Below, piece by piece: positions 8,916 to 17,486 of a stretch of 64,000 nt of DNA. How positions within the stretch are numbered: position 1 is the stretch's first letter; each line of letters begins with the position of its first letter. The stretch comes from Streptomyces diacarni (GTDB lineage Bacteria > Actinomycetota > Actinomycetes > Streptomycetales > Streptomycetaceae). A model generated the notes under the pieces. That model did not search any database and was not told the DNA's origin. It was given only the letters and a program-made list of their open reading frames with translations. The stretch spans positions 62,001 through 126,000 of the forward strand of contig NZ_QOIN01000034.1 of the NCBI RefSeq assembly GCF_003323715.1. The letters are read 5' to 3'. The position numbers were made by a program, and so were the translations under genes.

Positions 8916-9378
8916 GGGCGGACGCCTCCGCCCGCCCACCCGCCGCGCCGGGCCACCGGCTGCGTACGCCGGCCTGCTCGGGCCACCGGCCGCCAACCGC
9001 GCCCGCCTGCGTGGTCGGACCGCCGACCGACGGTCACGCCCGTCTGTGTGGTCGGGCCGCCGCCGGGCGGCTGTGCCCGCTGGCTGCGGGGTGGGCGGGC
9101 GGACGGCTCCGCCCGCCACCGCGGCGGACCGCCGGCCGCGCAGGCCCGCCCGCTCGGGCCACCGGCCGTCGGCCGCGCACGTTCGGGTGGTCGGGTCGCC
9201 GACCGCCGCCGTGCCAGCCCGCGTGGTCGGACCGCCGACCGACGTTCACGCCCGTCTGTGTGGTCGGGCCGCCGCCGGACGGCTGTGCCCGCTGGCTGCG
9301 GGGCGGGCGGGCGGACGGCTCCGCCCGCCACCGCGGCGGACCGCCGGCCGCGCAGGCCCGCCCGCTCGGGCCGCCGGC
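8916..9378. repeat. GC-rich non-coding repeat region, 212-bp period
   Basis: The stretch 8789-9397 holds no convincing gene. Two direct repeats of about 156 bases (9011-9166 and 9223-9378) are nearly identical and spaced 212 bases apart; a partial third copy lies upstream around 8980. Each unit contains an internal 10-bp perfect hairpin, GGCGGGCGGA-CGGC-TCCGCCCGCC, and a related shorter hairpin occurs near 8916. The repeats separate two plus-strand genes and could act as a compound terminator or a recombination-prone spacer. Confidence 0.75.
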
Positions 9379-9397
9379 CAACAGCTACGCTCCCCGG

Positions 9398-10225
9398 ATG
9401 CACACCGTGCGGATCACGACCCGCAACGCCCGTTTCCAGCAGTGGCACGCCCTCCTGGCCAACCGCACCAAGCGGCAACGCGGCCGGGAGTTCCTCGTCC
9501 AGGGCGTGCGCCCCCTCACGCTGGCCGTCGAACACGGCTGGCCGCTCACCGCCCTCCTCTATCCGGCGGGCCGCCGCCTCACCGACTGGGCGCGCTCCCT
9601 CCTGGAGTCGCCCGACGTGCCCGGCGACCGCGTGGCCATGGCCCCCGAACTCCTCGCCGAGCTGAGTGAACGCGAGGAGGGCGACGCCGAACTGGTCGGC
9701 GTGGCCCGCATGCCCGACGACGACCTGGCCCGCATCCCCGTCGGCCCCTCCTTCCTCGGAGTCCTCTTCGACCGTCCCACCAGCCCCGGCAACATCGGCA
9801 CTCTCATCCGCTCCGCTGACGCCTTCGGCGCGGACGGGCTCGTCGTCACCGGCCACGCCGCCGACGTCTACGATCCCAAGTCCGTCCGCGCCTCCACAGG
9901 GTCCCTTTTCTCCCTCCCCGCCGTCCGCGTCCCCTCGCCCCGCGACCTCGACGCCTGGCTGGCGGGCCACGACATCACCCTCGTCGGCACCGACGAAGCC
10001 GGCGACGACCTCCTCCACGACACCGACCTGACAGGACCGACCCTCCTCCTGATCGGCAACGAAACGACCGGCCTCAGCAACGCCTGGCGCGACCGCTGCC
10101 ACCGCACCGCCCGCATCCCCATGCACGGCGCCGCCAGTTCCCTCAATGCCGCCAACGCCGCCACGGCCGTCCTCTACGAGGCAGCTCGCCAACGCCACAT
10201 GGCCGCCCGCACCGGAGCCCCGTAG
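9398..10225 (+). CDS. TrmH/SpoU-family RNA 2'-O-methyltransferase (TsnR/AviRb-like)
   Basis: This 275-residue SPOUT methyltransferase uses S-adenosylmethionine to methylate a ribose in RNA, probably 23S rRNA. The three family motifs are visible: SPGNIGTLIRSADAFGADG, LLLIGNETTGLS and SLNAANAATAVLYEA. The N-terminal segment RNARFQQWHALLANRTKRQR resembles the RNA-binding lobe of antibiotic-resistance methylases such as TsnR and AviRb. The frame is open upstream into the repeat region, but the ATG at 9398 is the first start where the family similarity begins. Motif 2 has NETTGLS where NEGxGLS is more usual. Whether it is a housekeeping or a resistance enzyme cannot be told from sequence. Confidence 0.88.
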   Translation: MHTVRITTRNARFQQWHALLANRTKRQRGREFLVQGVRPLTLAVEHGWPLTALLYPAGRRLTDWARSLLESPDVPGDRVAMAPELLAELSEREEGDAELVGVARMPDDDLARIPVGPSFLGVLFDRPTSPGNIGTLIRSADAFGADGLVVTGHAADVYDPKSVRASTGSLFSLPAVRVPSPRDLDAWLAGHDITLVGTDEAGDDLLHDTDLTGPTLLLIGNETTGLSNAWRDRCHRTARIPMHGAASSLNAANAATAVLYEAARQRHMAARTGAP

Positions 10226-10370
10226 TCCGCAAGGCACCGGTCGGCAACGGTTGACGCCAGGCGTCCGGGGGACTGTATGGTCACCCTTCGTCACAGTACG
10301 CACCGACGCGGATACAACCCGCGGTGCGCGAACACGGGGGATCGAGTTCGCCGACGTCTGGGGGGAAGGT

Positions 10371-10814
10371 ATGTCCTTCGAACAGGAATGGTCCCGCGCG
10401 AGTGCGACCGCCATGCGGCTCAACGGGGCCGGGAGGGCCCCGACAGGGGGTGGAGGCAGGGCGGACCTGGTCGTCACGCCCTCCGACAAGGCAGCCGCAG
10501 CCAAATTCATCAAGGAAGACCTCGGCCCGGCGGCCACCTACGAGGGCGGCAAGGCGACACTCGCCTCGACCAGCGTCTTCGGCAGCAGCAACACCAACCA
10601 CGGCGTCCTGCGCGGCTGGGACACCCGCAAGGGCCTGGACTTCTGCCTGGAACGCTGGGGCGAGGCGTGGCAGAAGATCTCCCACCGCCTACGTGGCGAG
10701 ATGAACGCCCTGTACGGCACCAAGACCGCGTTCGAGGTCTCCGAAGCCGACCGGGTCCGCAGCCTCAACAAGGCTCTCGAGCCGGTGCACGGCAGCCGTC
10801 TCAACGACCTGTGA
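10371..10814 (+). CDS. Small WXG-unit companion protein of unknown function
   Basis: This 147-residue hydrophilic protein begins MSFEQEWSRASATAMRLN. It has no signal peptide, membrane helix or catalytic motif that I recognise. It lies 10 bases upstream of the 799-residue WXG-like protein gene, so the two are almost certainly co-transcribed. In Streptomyces, small proteins of this kind commonly precede large WXG/ESX-like proteins. A role as a partner or chaperone-like helper is an inference from position. The ATG at 10371 is preceded by a GGGGGAAGG run. Confidence 0.7.
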   Translation: MSFEQEWSRASATAMRLNGAGRAPTGGGGRADLVVTPSDKAAAAKFIKEDLGPAATYEGGKATLASTSVFGSSNTNHGVLRGWDTRKGLDFCLERWGEAWQKISHRLRGEMNALYGTKTAFEVSEADRVRSLNKALEPVHGSRLNDL

Positions 10815-10824
10815 GGCGGACGAC

Positions 10825-13224
10825 GTGGAACTGACCTACCACGACATCATCAACGCCGACTTCTCCTCCCTCACCGAAACAGCCAAGAACTGGCGCATCC
10901 TCAGAGACCGCTGCGACATCTTCCACGACGCCTACCACGGCAACGTCCGGAAAAAGCTCAAGGGCTGGTCGGGAGAGTCGGCGGACGCCTTCTGGAAGTC
11001 GTCGAAGATCACCGCGCACGAGTTCGCCGCCGCCAAGAAGCAGGCGGGAAAGATCGCGGACCTGCTGGACGACTGCCACCACCGGCTCACCGCTGCCCGC
11101 GCACGGCTCGAGAAGGTCCGCGACCAAGCCGTCCACGAAGGCGGCATGAAGGTCGACGCGTACGGCAAGTGCAACCTCGACACCAGCGGCATGACGAGCG
11201 GCGAGGCGCAGAGCGCGCTGCGCGACCCCGGCCGCGCCGACGAGGAAACCAAGTGGAACGGCCGCATCAGGGACGCGGTCAAACACGTCGACGACGTGGA
11301 CTACGAGAACATGCTCACCCTCAAGGCCGCCGCCACGGACAAGGACGGCAAGGGCGAGGACGGCGGGTTCAACAGCGCGGCCGCCGGGGATGTCGAGAAG
11401 TACGCAGGCAAGCGCGCCGCCCACCTGATCGAACGCCTCGACTCGCGCGAAGAGGACGGCGGACTGAGCCCCGCAGAGCGGCACGAGCTGCAGGTACTCC
11501 TCCGCACGGATCCCGATGACAAGCAGTTCAGCCGCACTCTGCTCAACTCGCTGCAGCCCGACGGGCTCATCGATGCGACGAACCAGCTGAACGCGTTGGC
11601 CTACCGCGTCGACAAGGACAACCAGGGCGTCTACCTGGGCATGGAGAAATCGCTGGCCACGTCGCTGGCCTCGGCGACGAGAGTCCCGGTGTTCCGCGAC
11701 GGGGAGGGCAAGAAGGTCAAGCTGAGTTCACCGGAGTACGGCAAGAAGTACACAGCCTGGCTCGCCAGCCGGGACGGTGCCTTCTACGACAAGTGGCGCG
11801 AGGGCATGCGAAAGGCGGGCGCCGACGAGTGGTCCTACGAGTTGCGGGATGTCGGTGGTGTCGGCGGCAGTTCCTACCACGGCCGCGGTTACCAGAGCCT
11901 GGTCACCCTCATGAAGCACGGCGACGGCTACTCCCCGCAGATGCTCTACGACCTGGGCGACGACATCCGTGCCGCTGAAGAGAAAGACCCCGACATCTGG
12001 GACCACGGGGGGTTCGGAAAGAATCTCTCCGAAGACAGCGGCCTTTCGGATATGAAAAACAGCACATTCGAAAATGACCCTTACGATGGCCTTCTCGCCA
12101 TCATGTCGGAGGATCCTGTTGCTGCGGCCGGATACCTCGATCCCGCGTCCGACGCCGACCTGGACAAGAACGGGATCCAGAAGAATGATCGCATGGAATA
12201 CCTTGTCGGCGAGCGGGACTGGAAGGTCGTGGACGCGAGTGTTTATGACTCCGGCGATCTACTCGACAAGGATGCGCGAGACGGCTTCGAGGCTGCCCTG
12301 AAAGCGGGAGCCACGGGGCGCCTCCCTGACGCCGTGGTAACCACTGAAGCGCCACAGCATTCGGCGGCGAATGCGGGTGTCATGGAGGAGGCCGTGCGGG
12401 TGTTCGGCGGTCCGCCGAGTGACGGTGAGTTGTCTCCCCTCGCCAAGGGTGAGGATTTCGTAGATTTTCGGGGGACCCTCGGGGAGATGGTTGCTGACTA
12501 CCCCGGGGATGTGCAGCGCGAGGTGACCGGCGACAACGAACTCCCGGTGCGGGGACATGCGGCGCAGTTCGATCCAGGAGCGCTTCACGAGTACTTGAAT
12601 CAGGTCGGTCGTGACCCCTATGGCTATGGAGTGGTGAAGTCCTCCCAGGAGATGTACTCCATCGAGCACCTGCAAGACGTGATTCATAGTTTGCCGCCCG
12701 GGGCCGATGCGAGCGATGTGCGCGACTATGGCGGGGACGCGGTTTTCGGTGGCGCTTATGTATCGGGAGTGCTCAGTGAAGCCAAGGCGGATGCTCTGTA
12801 CGAGGACAAGGTCAGCGAGGCCGAGGACTTCAACAAGAAGGCCGATGAAGCCGGCAAGTGGGTCAACAGGTTCGTTGGCCTGGGAATCGGAAATTTGGGC
12901 CCGGCGCAAGGGGGAGCGGCGCTCTCCACGCCGTTGGGGTGGGCGCAGGAGGATTTGAGTGAGGCAGTTCTGGAGGAAGTGAAGAGGGATATCCCCAAAG
13001 AGGCTGAGGAAGCCGAAGGGGAGGGTCGGTACGTGTTTACCAGAACTCAGAACAATATGCGTAACTTCTACAGGGACTGGGCGGAGCGGCTGGGGCGCGA
13101 GGCCGACTTGGATGCGGATATCCGGGAGGCTGTTGTGGCTGGCGCCAGAAGTGAAGCTCTCGCTGGTTTTCAGAACGGTGCGGGCACGGCGCGTTCGCAT
13201 GCCACCGGTACTCCTGGAGGGTAG
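10825..13224 (+). CDS. Large WXG100-like modular protein, possible type VII secretion effector
   Basis: This is a 799-residue protein. The N-terminal 100 residues are helical with a central W-S-G turn (Trp48-Ser49-Gly50 in KLKGWSGESADAFW), the hallmark of WXG100/ESX-secreted proteins. The rest is mostly helical with no recognised enzyme motif. The start is GTG, with GAGGCGG upstream. From about base 12030 codon use changes visibly: the first half has typical G/C third positions, while the second half has many A/T third positions (for example around 12040-12080 and 12590-12800). This suggests a mosaic gene with a recently swapped C-terminal module, as in polymorphic toxins. The downstream lipoprotein has the same lower-GC character and could be its partner. 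Function as a toxin is not demonstrated. Confidence 0.7.
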   Translation: MELTYHDIINADFSSLTETAKNWRILRDRCDIFHDAYHGNVRKKLKGWSGESADAFWKSSKITAHEFAAAKKQAGKIADLLDDCHHRLTAARARLEKVRDQAVHEGGMKVDAYGKCNLDTSGMTSGEAQSALRDPGRADEETKWNGRIRDAVKHVDDVDYENMLTLKAAATDKDGKGEDGGFNSAAAGDVEKYAGKRAAHLIERLDSREEDGGLSPAERHELQVLLRTDPDDKQFSRTLLNSLQPDGLIDATNQLNALAYRVDKDNQGVYLGMEKSLATSLASATRVPVFRDGEGKKVKLSSPEYGKKYTAWLASRDGAFYDKWREGMRKAGADEWSYELRDVGGVGGSSYHGRGYQSLVTLMKHGDGYSPQMLYDLGDDIRAAEEKDPDIWDHGGFGKNLSEDSGLSDMKNSTFENDPYDGLLAIMSEDPVAAAGYLDPASDADLDKNGIQKNDRMEYLVGERDWKVVDASVYDSGDLLDKDARDGFEAALKAGATGRLPDAVVTTEAPQHSAANAGVMEEAVRVFGGPPSDGELSPLAKGEDFVDFRGTLGEMVADYPGDVQREVTGDNELPVRGHAAQFDPGALHEYLNQVGRDPYGYGVVKSSQEMYSIEHLQDVIHSLPPGADASDVRDYGGDAVFGGAYVSGVLSEAKADALYEDKVSEAEDFNKKADEAGKWVNRFVGLGIGNLGPAQGGAALSTPLGWAQEDLSEAVLEEVKRDIPKEAEEAEGEGRYVFTRTQNNMRNFYRDWAERLGREADLDADIREAVVAGARSEALAGFQNGAGTARSHATGTPGG

Positions 13225-13232
13225 ACAAGGCA

Positions 13233-13829
13233 GTGACGAGTAGTTTTCAGCGTTTCGCGGTTCTGCCTCTCCTGATTTGCTTCTTCCTAGTGGCCGCTCT
13301 TTCGTCGTGCAGTGAGCCTCCCAGGCGTGAATATCGAGTTCCGCAGACGCTCTGCGGGTTGGAAGTTCCCCCACAGGATTATTCTTCGTTGTTCGGGGCC
13401 GGGAAAAGGATCACGAGAGAGGACGATTATGTGCAATTGGGAAGCGGGGTGGTGTCCTCGCAGGGGTGTTATTACCTGGTGGACGGGATGCCTGCGGTCG
13501 ATGTCTCCGGCGAATGGGTGAAGCCGAACGACGAGGCGGCGCCCTCCACTCCGTATGAAGCCGTCATGGAGCACAAGCCCGTTGACAAACCCAGGAAGTA
13601 CCCCGGGCGGTACGAGGTCGTCACGTGGGGGAAGGGGGCCGTTGCGGGGCTCGACTGCGCTCGGGCGCCCGGCGATGACGACGCCTCGTTCACCAGGTAC
13701 CTGATCGACATCTACGCGAATGACACCGAGCTCAATGACGACCCTGACCGCGCGCACAAAACTTTCGGCAAGCTGGCGCAGGTCGTGATGGCCGAGGCCG
13801 CAGGGAAGTTGACGTGCGCGGGCGGGTGA
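13233..13829 (+). CDS. Putative lipoprotein paired with the WXG-like protein
   Basis: This 198-residue exported protein has a lipobox: the hydrophobic signal ends in VAALSSC, so Cys would be lipidated and the protein anchored outside the membrane. Further cysteines (TLCGLEV, SQGCYYL, GLDCARA, KLTCAGG) suggest disulfides; the layout resembles DUF3558-like actinobacterial lipoproteins, but I am not certain. The GTG at 13233 lies 8 bases after the stop of the preceding gene, so the two form an operon. Its codon use has more A/T than flanking genes, like the second half of the WXG-like gene. An immunity-like role is an inference from position and shared composition. Confidence 0.7.
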   Translation: MTSSFQRFAVLPLLICFFLVAALSSCSEPPRREYRVPQTLCGLEVPPQDYSSLFGAGKRITREDDYVQLGSGVVSSQGCYYLVDGMPAVDVSGEWVKPNDEAAPSTPYEAVMEHKPVDKPRKYPGRYEVVTWGKGAVAGLDCARAPGDDDASFTRYLIDIYANDTELNDDPDRAHKTFGKLAQVVMAEAAGKLTCAGG

Positions 13830-13895
13830 CGGGCAGGTGGGGCGTGATCACCTTCACGGTGGCTGTCGGCCGCGTGCGGCGCGAGAGGTGGCAGT

Positions 13896-14618
13896 ATGCG
13901 GCGTATGAATGCAGCTGCCTCTGACGCCGCCGGCAACACCGCACCGAAGAAGGACCCGTGGGACCTGCCTGATGTGTCCGGGATGACCGTCGGGGTGCTC
14001 GGCGGGACCGGGGACCAGGGGCGGGGGCTGGCGTACCGGCTGGCCCGGGGCGGCATGGCCGTCACCGTCGGCTCGCGGGCCGCGGAGCGGGCCCGGCAGG
14101 CGGCCGAGGAGATCGGGCACGGCGTCGAGGGGGTCGACAACGCCGAGTGCGCGCGCCGCTCCGACATCGTGATCGTCGCCGTCCCGTGGGAGGGCCACGC
14201 CAAGACCATCGAGTCGCTGCGCGAGGAGCTGCGCGGCAAGCTGGTCGTGGACTGCGTGAACCCCCTCGGCTTCGACAAGAAGGGCGCCTACGCGCTGGTC
14301 CCGGAGGAGGGCAGCGCGGCCGAGCAGGCCGCGGCGCTGCTGCCGGAGTCGCGGGTCACCGCGGCCTTCCACCACCTGTCCGCGGTGCTGCTCTCCGATC
14401 CGGAGGTCGAGGAGATCGCCACGGACGTGATGGTGCTGGGTGAGAAGCGCGCGGACTGCGAGATCGTGCAGGCGCTCGCCGCCCGTATCCCCGGGATGCG
14501 GGGCGTCTTCGCGGGTCGGCTTCGCAACGCTCACCAGGTCGAGTCGCTGGTGGCCAACCTCATCTCCGTCAACCGCCGCTACAAGGCGCACGCGGGCGTC
14601 CGTCTCACCGACATCTGA
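13896..14618 (+). CDS. NADPH-dependent F420 reductase (NPDP-F420 oxidoreductase)
   Basis: This 240-residue Rossmann-fold protein has the nucleotide-binding motif GVLGGTGDQGRGLAYRLA and the downstream SDIVIVAVPW and VVDCVNPLGF segments of F420H2:NADP oxidoreductases. It would transfer hydride between NADPH and deazaflavin F420, supplying reduced F420 to F420-dependent enzymes in the cytosol. The first 27 residues are a variable extension before the fold; an internal start at Met4 is possible. It stands alone between two lipoprotein genes. Streptomyces make F420, which fits. Confidence 0.88.
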   Translation: MRRMNAAASDAAGNTAPKKDPWDLPDVSGMTVGVLGGTGDQGRGLAYRLARGGMAVTVGSRAAERARQAAEEIGHGVEGVDNAECARRSDIVIVAVPWEGHAKTIESLREELRGKLVVDCVNPLGFDKKGAYALVPEEGSAAEQAAALLPESRVTAAFHHLSAVLLSDPEVEEIATDVMVLGEKRADCEIVQALAARIPGMRGVFAGRLRNAHQVESLVANLISVNRRYKAHAGVRLTDI

Positions 14619-14641
14619 GCCGCCGCGCACGTAACGGCGGC
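14619..14641 (+). terminator. Short GC hairpin after the F420 reductase gene
   Basis: GCCGCCG (14619-14625) pairs with CGGCGGC (14635-14641) immediately past the stop codon. It is a modest terminator candidate. Confidence 0.45.
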
Positions 14642-14678
14642 GGCGCGTACGGACACGGATACGAATACGGGCGCGGGC

Positions 14679-15377
14679 ATGGGTGCGGGTGCGGGTGGGG
14701 TGGGGAAGCGCAGAATCCCCGGCGGTGGTCTGACGGTCGCCGCCGTGGTGGCGGCCGTCCTCGCGGCGTGCTCGGGTTACGGCGGTTCGAAGGACGAGCA
14801 CGGGGGTGGCGAGGAGAAGAAGCCGGCCCGGTCGCCGCTGAGCGTCGGAGCCCTGCGGAAGCTGGCGGCCGGGCCCGGAACCAGCTGTCCCGTGCCGTAC
14901 GACGTGCCCGCCGCGCTGCGTGCCGCCGGTGTGGAGGCCGATCGCGTGGAGTCCGGTTCTGTGGACGGCGAGTTGCCCGACGACCTCGACACCCCGCTGG
15001 CGCGGGCGGACGGCGCACTCGTCGGCTGCGGCTACCGTGTCGGCGCCGAGCGGGCCCGCCTGTTCACCGTGGGCGTGGCCCGGGGGTACGCGGTCGACGT
15101 CATGCTGCCGCAGATCCAGCACGACGCGCGGATGGGGCGGGACGCGCTGCGCCGGTACGCGGAGGAGGTCCACGGGGCCGAGCCCGGTGACGCTCCGCTT
15201 GTCGTGCCCGGCGGCAACGTCGCCGCTGTCCGGCTTCCGGTGGCCGGCGGCGGAGACCTGGCTCTGGTGGTCACGGTCGGCGACGACGGCAGGACCGGGT
15301 TGTCCCGGCACCGGGTCGGCGCCCTGACGCGGAACCTGGCCCACCAGGCCCGCCAGACTCACCGGACCGACCGCTGA
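14679..15377 (+). CDS. Putative lipoprotein of unknown function
   Basis: This 232-residue protein has a signal sequence ending in the lipobox VLAAC, predicting an outer-face membrane lipoprotein. The mature part starts with a Gly/Lys/Glu-rich linker. It contains two further cysteines (TSCPVPYDV and VGCGYRV) that could pair; no enzymatic motif is recognised. It is preceded by a 60-base gap after the F420 reductase gene and followed by a 227-base non-coding stretch. The family is not identified. Confidence 0.72.
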   Translation: MGAGAGGVGKRRIPGGGLTVAAVVAAVLAACSGYGGSKDEHGGGEEKKPARSPLSVGALRKLAAGPGTSCPVPYDVPAALRAAGVEADRVESGSVDGELPDDLDTPLARADGALVGCGYRVGAERARLFTVGVARGYAVDVMLPQIQHDARMGRDALRRYAEEVHGAEPGDAPLVVPGGNVAAVRLPVAGGGDLALVVTVGDDGRTGLSRHRVGALTRNLAHQARQTHRTDR

Positions 15378-15433
15378 GGTCCCTCGTCGGGATCGCCCCG
15401 CGTCCGGATCGCCTCTCGGTCGGAGGCTGGGCT

Positions 15434-15526
15434 CGTGCTCCCGCCCGGCCCGCGCAGCCCGCCCGGCCCGCCCGGCCCGCACGGGCCCACGCGGGAGCAC
15501 GCCGCACGGGCCCACGCGGGAGCACG
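15434..15526. repeat. 23-bp direct repeat with an upstream inverted copy
   Basis: A 23-base unit beginning GCACGGGCCCACG occurs at 15479-15501 and 15504-15526. The sequence CGTGCTCCCGC at 15434-15444 is complementary to the end of both units, so it can pair with either. Alternative hairpins would form downstream of the lipoprotein gene, probably a terminator. Nothing else is seen in 15378-15604. Confidence 0.55.
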
Positions 15527-15646
15527 TATCAGCCGCGGGGGTGCGGGAACCCGCTGTCGTCGGACATGCGGGTCACGCGTGCCCCGCCCATGATGGGGTG
15601 AGCGGTGACCGGCCACAGGGGCGTGCGCGCCCGCCAGGAGGCACGG

Positions 15647-17182
15647 ATGGGACAGGAGCCGGCGCCCGCCACCGGGCGGACCGGGGCGAGCGGGACGACG
15701 GCGAACGGCGACGGCACGAACAAGGGGACAGGCGGCGCTCACGGCGCGGGTGACGAGGCGTACACGCCCGACCCGCGGCGCTGGAAGGCGCTGTCGGTGT
15801 GTCTGCTGGTCGGCTTCATGTCGCTGCTGGACGTCTCGATCGTGAATGTCGCGCTTCCCGCGATCGAGCAGGGGCTGGGGGCTTCCGAGTCGGCCCTCTC
15901 GTGGGTGGTGTCGGGGTACGCGCTGACCTTCGGTCTCGTGCTGGTGCCCTCGGGGCGGATCGGTGACGCGTTGGGTCGCCGTACGGCCTTCCTCGGGGGG
16001 CTCGTCCTGTTCACCGCCGCGTCGATGGCGTGCGGTTTCGCGCAGGGGCCCACGTGGCTGGTGATCGCGCGGCTGAGCCAGGGCGTCGGGGGCGGCCTGA
16101 TCATGCCGCAGATCTCCGGCATGATCCAGCAGCTCTTCCGGGGTGCCGAGCGCGGCAGGGCGTTCGGGCTGCTGGGCTCCACGATCGGTCTTTCGACGGC
16201 TGTCGGGCCGCTGCTGGGCGGGCTGCTGATTCAGGCCTTCGGTGCGTCCGAGGGCTGGCGGTGGGTCTTCTTCGTCAATCTGCCCATCGGGGTGGTGGCT
16301 TTTCTCCTGGCCCTGCGCTTGGTGCCGCCCGCGTGCGCGGAGCGCGACATGGCGCACCGGGAGTCGCTCGATCCGGTCGGCGTCCTGCTGCTGGGGGCCG
16401 GGGTGATCGCCGTGATGCTGCCGCTGGTGCAGGAGCGGCAGTGGCATGGTCAGAGCAAGTGGCTGCTCGTCCCGCTGGGTGTCCTGCTCGCGGTGGCGTT
16501 CCTGTGGTGGGAGCGCAGGTATCTGCGGCACGGGAAGGCGCCTCTGGTGGACCTGCGGTTGTTCAGCGAGCGGTCGTACTCGTTGGGCGCGCTGCTGGGG
16601 CTGCTCTACTTCGCCGGCTTCACGACGATCTTCTTCATCTTCACGCTCTTCCTGCAGAACGGGATGCGCTACAGCGCTCTTCAGGCGGGGCTGACGCTTA
16701 CGCCGTTCGCTGTCGGCTCGGCGGTTTCGGCCGCTGTCGGGGGTCGTTTCATCACTCGTGTCGGGCGTCCGTTGATCGCCGCGGGTCTCGTTCTGGTGCT
16801 GCTGGGGCTCGGGGGCGCGAGCGTCGCCGTGCACGAGGTGCAGAACAGCGCCGTCGGCTGGGCTCTGGTGGGGCCGATGCTGTGCGCCGGGTTCGGCTCG
16901 GGGCTGGTGATCTCCCCGAACCAGACGCTCGCCCTGCAGTCGGTGCCCGTCGCGCAGGGGGGTGCCGCGGGAGGTGTCATCCAGACCGGTCAGCGGATCG
17001 GCTCCGCCGCCGGGATCGCCGCTGTCGGTGCGGTCTTCTTCGCCTGGCTCGCCAGCAGCCGCAACTGGGCGACGGCGCTGGACTACGGGCTGCTCACGGC
17101 GCTGTGTTTCGTCGCGGCCGCGCTGGTGGTGGCCCTGGTGGACGTGGTGTACGGGCGGCGGCTCGCCCGCCGGGAGGGGTGA
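15647..17182 (+). CDS. DHA2-family (EmrB/QacA-like) drug efflux MFS transporter
   Basis: This 511-residue membrane protein has about 14 predicted helices and is expected to export drugs or metabolites using proton flux. It shows the MFS motif A region (SGRIGDALGRRTAF), motif B (ARLSQGVGGGLIMP) and motif C-like GSTIGLSTAVGPLLGG. The ATG at 15647 is preferred over an in-frame GTG 42 bases upstream because AGGAGG lies 7 bases before it. The first 40 residues are a hydrophilic low-complexity tail. It has no adjacent regulator. The substrate is unknown. Confidence 0.9.
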   Translation: MGQEPAPATGRTGASGTTANGDGTNKGTGGAHGAGDEAYTPDPRRWKALSVCLLVGFMSLLDVSIVNVALPAIEQGLGASESALSWVVSGYALTFGLVLVPSGRIGDALGRRTAFLGGLVLFTAASMACGFAQGPTWLVIARLSQGVGGGLIMPQISGMIQQLFRGAERGRAFGLLGSTIGLSTAVGPLLGGLLIQAFGASEGWRWVFFVNLPIGVVAFLLALRLVPPACAERDMAHRESLDPVGVLLLGAGVIAVMLPLVQERQWHGQSKWLLVPLGVLLAVAFLWWERRYLRHGKAPLVDLRLFSERSYSLGALLGLLYFAGFTTIFFIFTLFLQNGMRYSALQAGLTLTPFAVGSAVSAAVGGRFITRVGRPLIAAGLVLVLLGLGGASVAVHEVQNSAVGWALVGPMLCAGFGSGLVISPNQTLALQSVPVAQGGAAGGVIQTGQRIGSAAGIAAVGAVFFAWLASSRNWATALDYGLLTALCFVAAALVVALVDVVYGRRLARREG

Positions 17183-17227
17183 GGGAGAATGGCGGGCGCA
17201 CACCCGTCTCGCATTGGAGCCCGCGCC

Positions 17228-17437
17228 ATGTCAGCCCCAGCCCGCCGCGCCCCCAGGGGCCTCGCCCTCTACGCGACCGTTCTGTGCCTGCTGGCCGTCG
17301 TCGCCGCCGTGGTCTCGTTCGCGAACGGCAAGTGGTTCGGCGTGCTGTGGGTGCTGGTGGCCGGTCTGACCTCCAACATGGCCTGGTACTACCACCGCCG
17401 CCGGCCGTCGTCCGCGCCGACGGAGAGCGCCGGCTGA
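17228..17437 (+). CDS. Small two-helix membrane protein
   Basis: This is a 69-residue protein starting MSAPARRAPRG, with two hydrophobic stretches (LALYATVLCLLAVVAAVVSF and FGVLWVLVAGLTSNMAWYY) and a charged tail. GGAG lies 10 bases before the ATG at 17228. An in-frame ATG at 17189 would give 82 residues but overlaps the end region of the exporter and lacks a clear ribosome site. It lies 45 bases after the MFS gene and may be co-transcribed. Function unknown. Confidence 0.65.
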   Translation: MSAPARRAPRGLALYATVLCLLAVVAAVVSFANGKWFGVLWVLVAGLTSNMAWYYHRRRPSSAPTESAG

Positions 17438-17486
17438 GGACGGGCCGGCGGAAGGCCCGGGGAGCGGTACGTTCCGGGGCGGGAGC

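Noticed and set aside
8916..9378. CRISPR array
   Set aside because: Units are about 156 bp at 212-bp spacing, only two to three copies, with no short repeat/spacer alternation and no cas genes.
8772..9381. Minus- and plus-strand frames encoding Pro/Arg/Gly-rich proteins in the repeat region
   Set aside because: They simply follow the DNA repeats, have no start or ribosome-site support and no domain.
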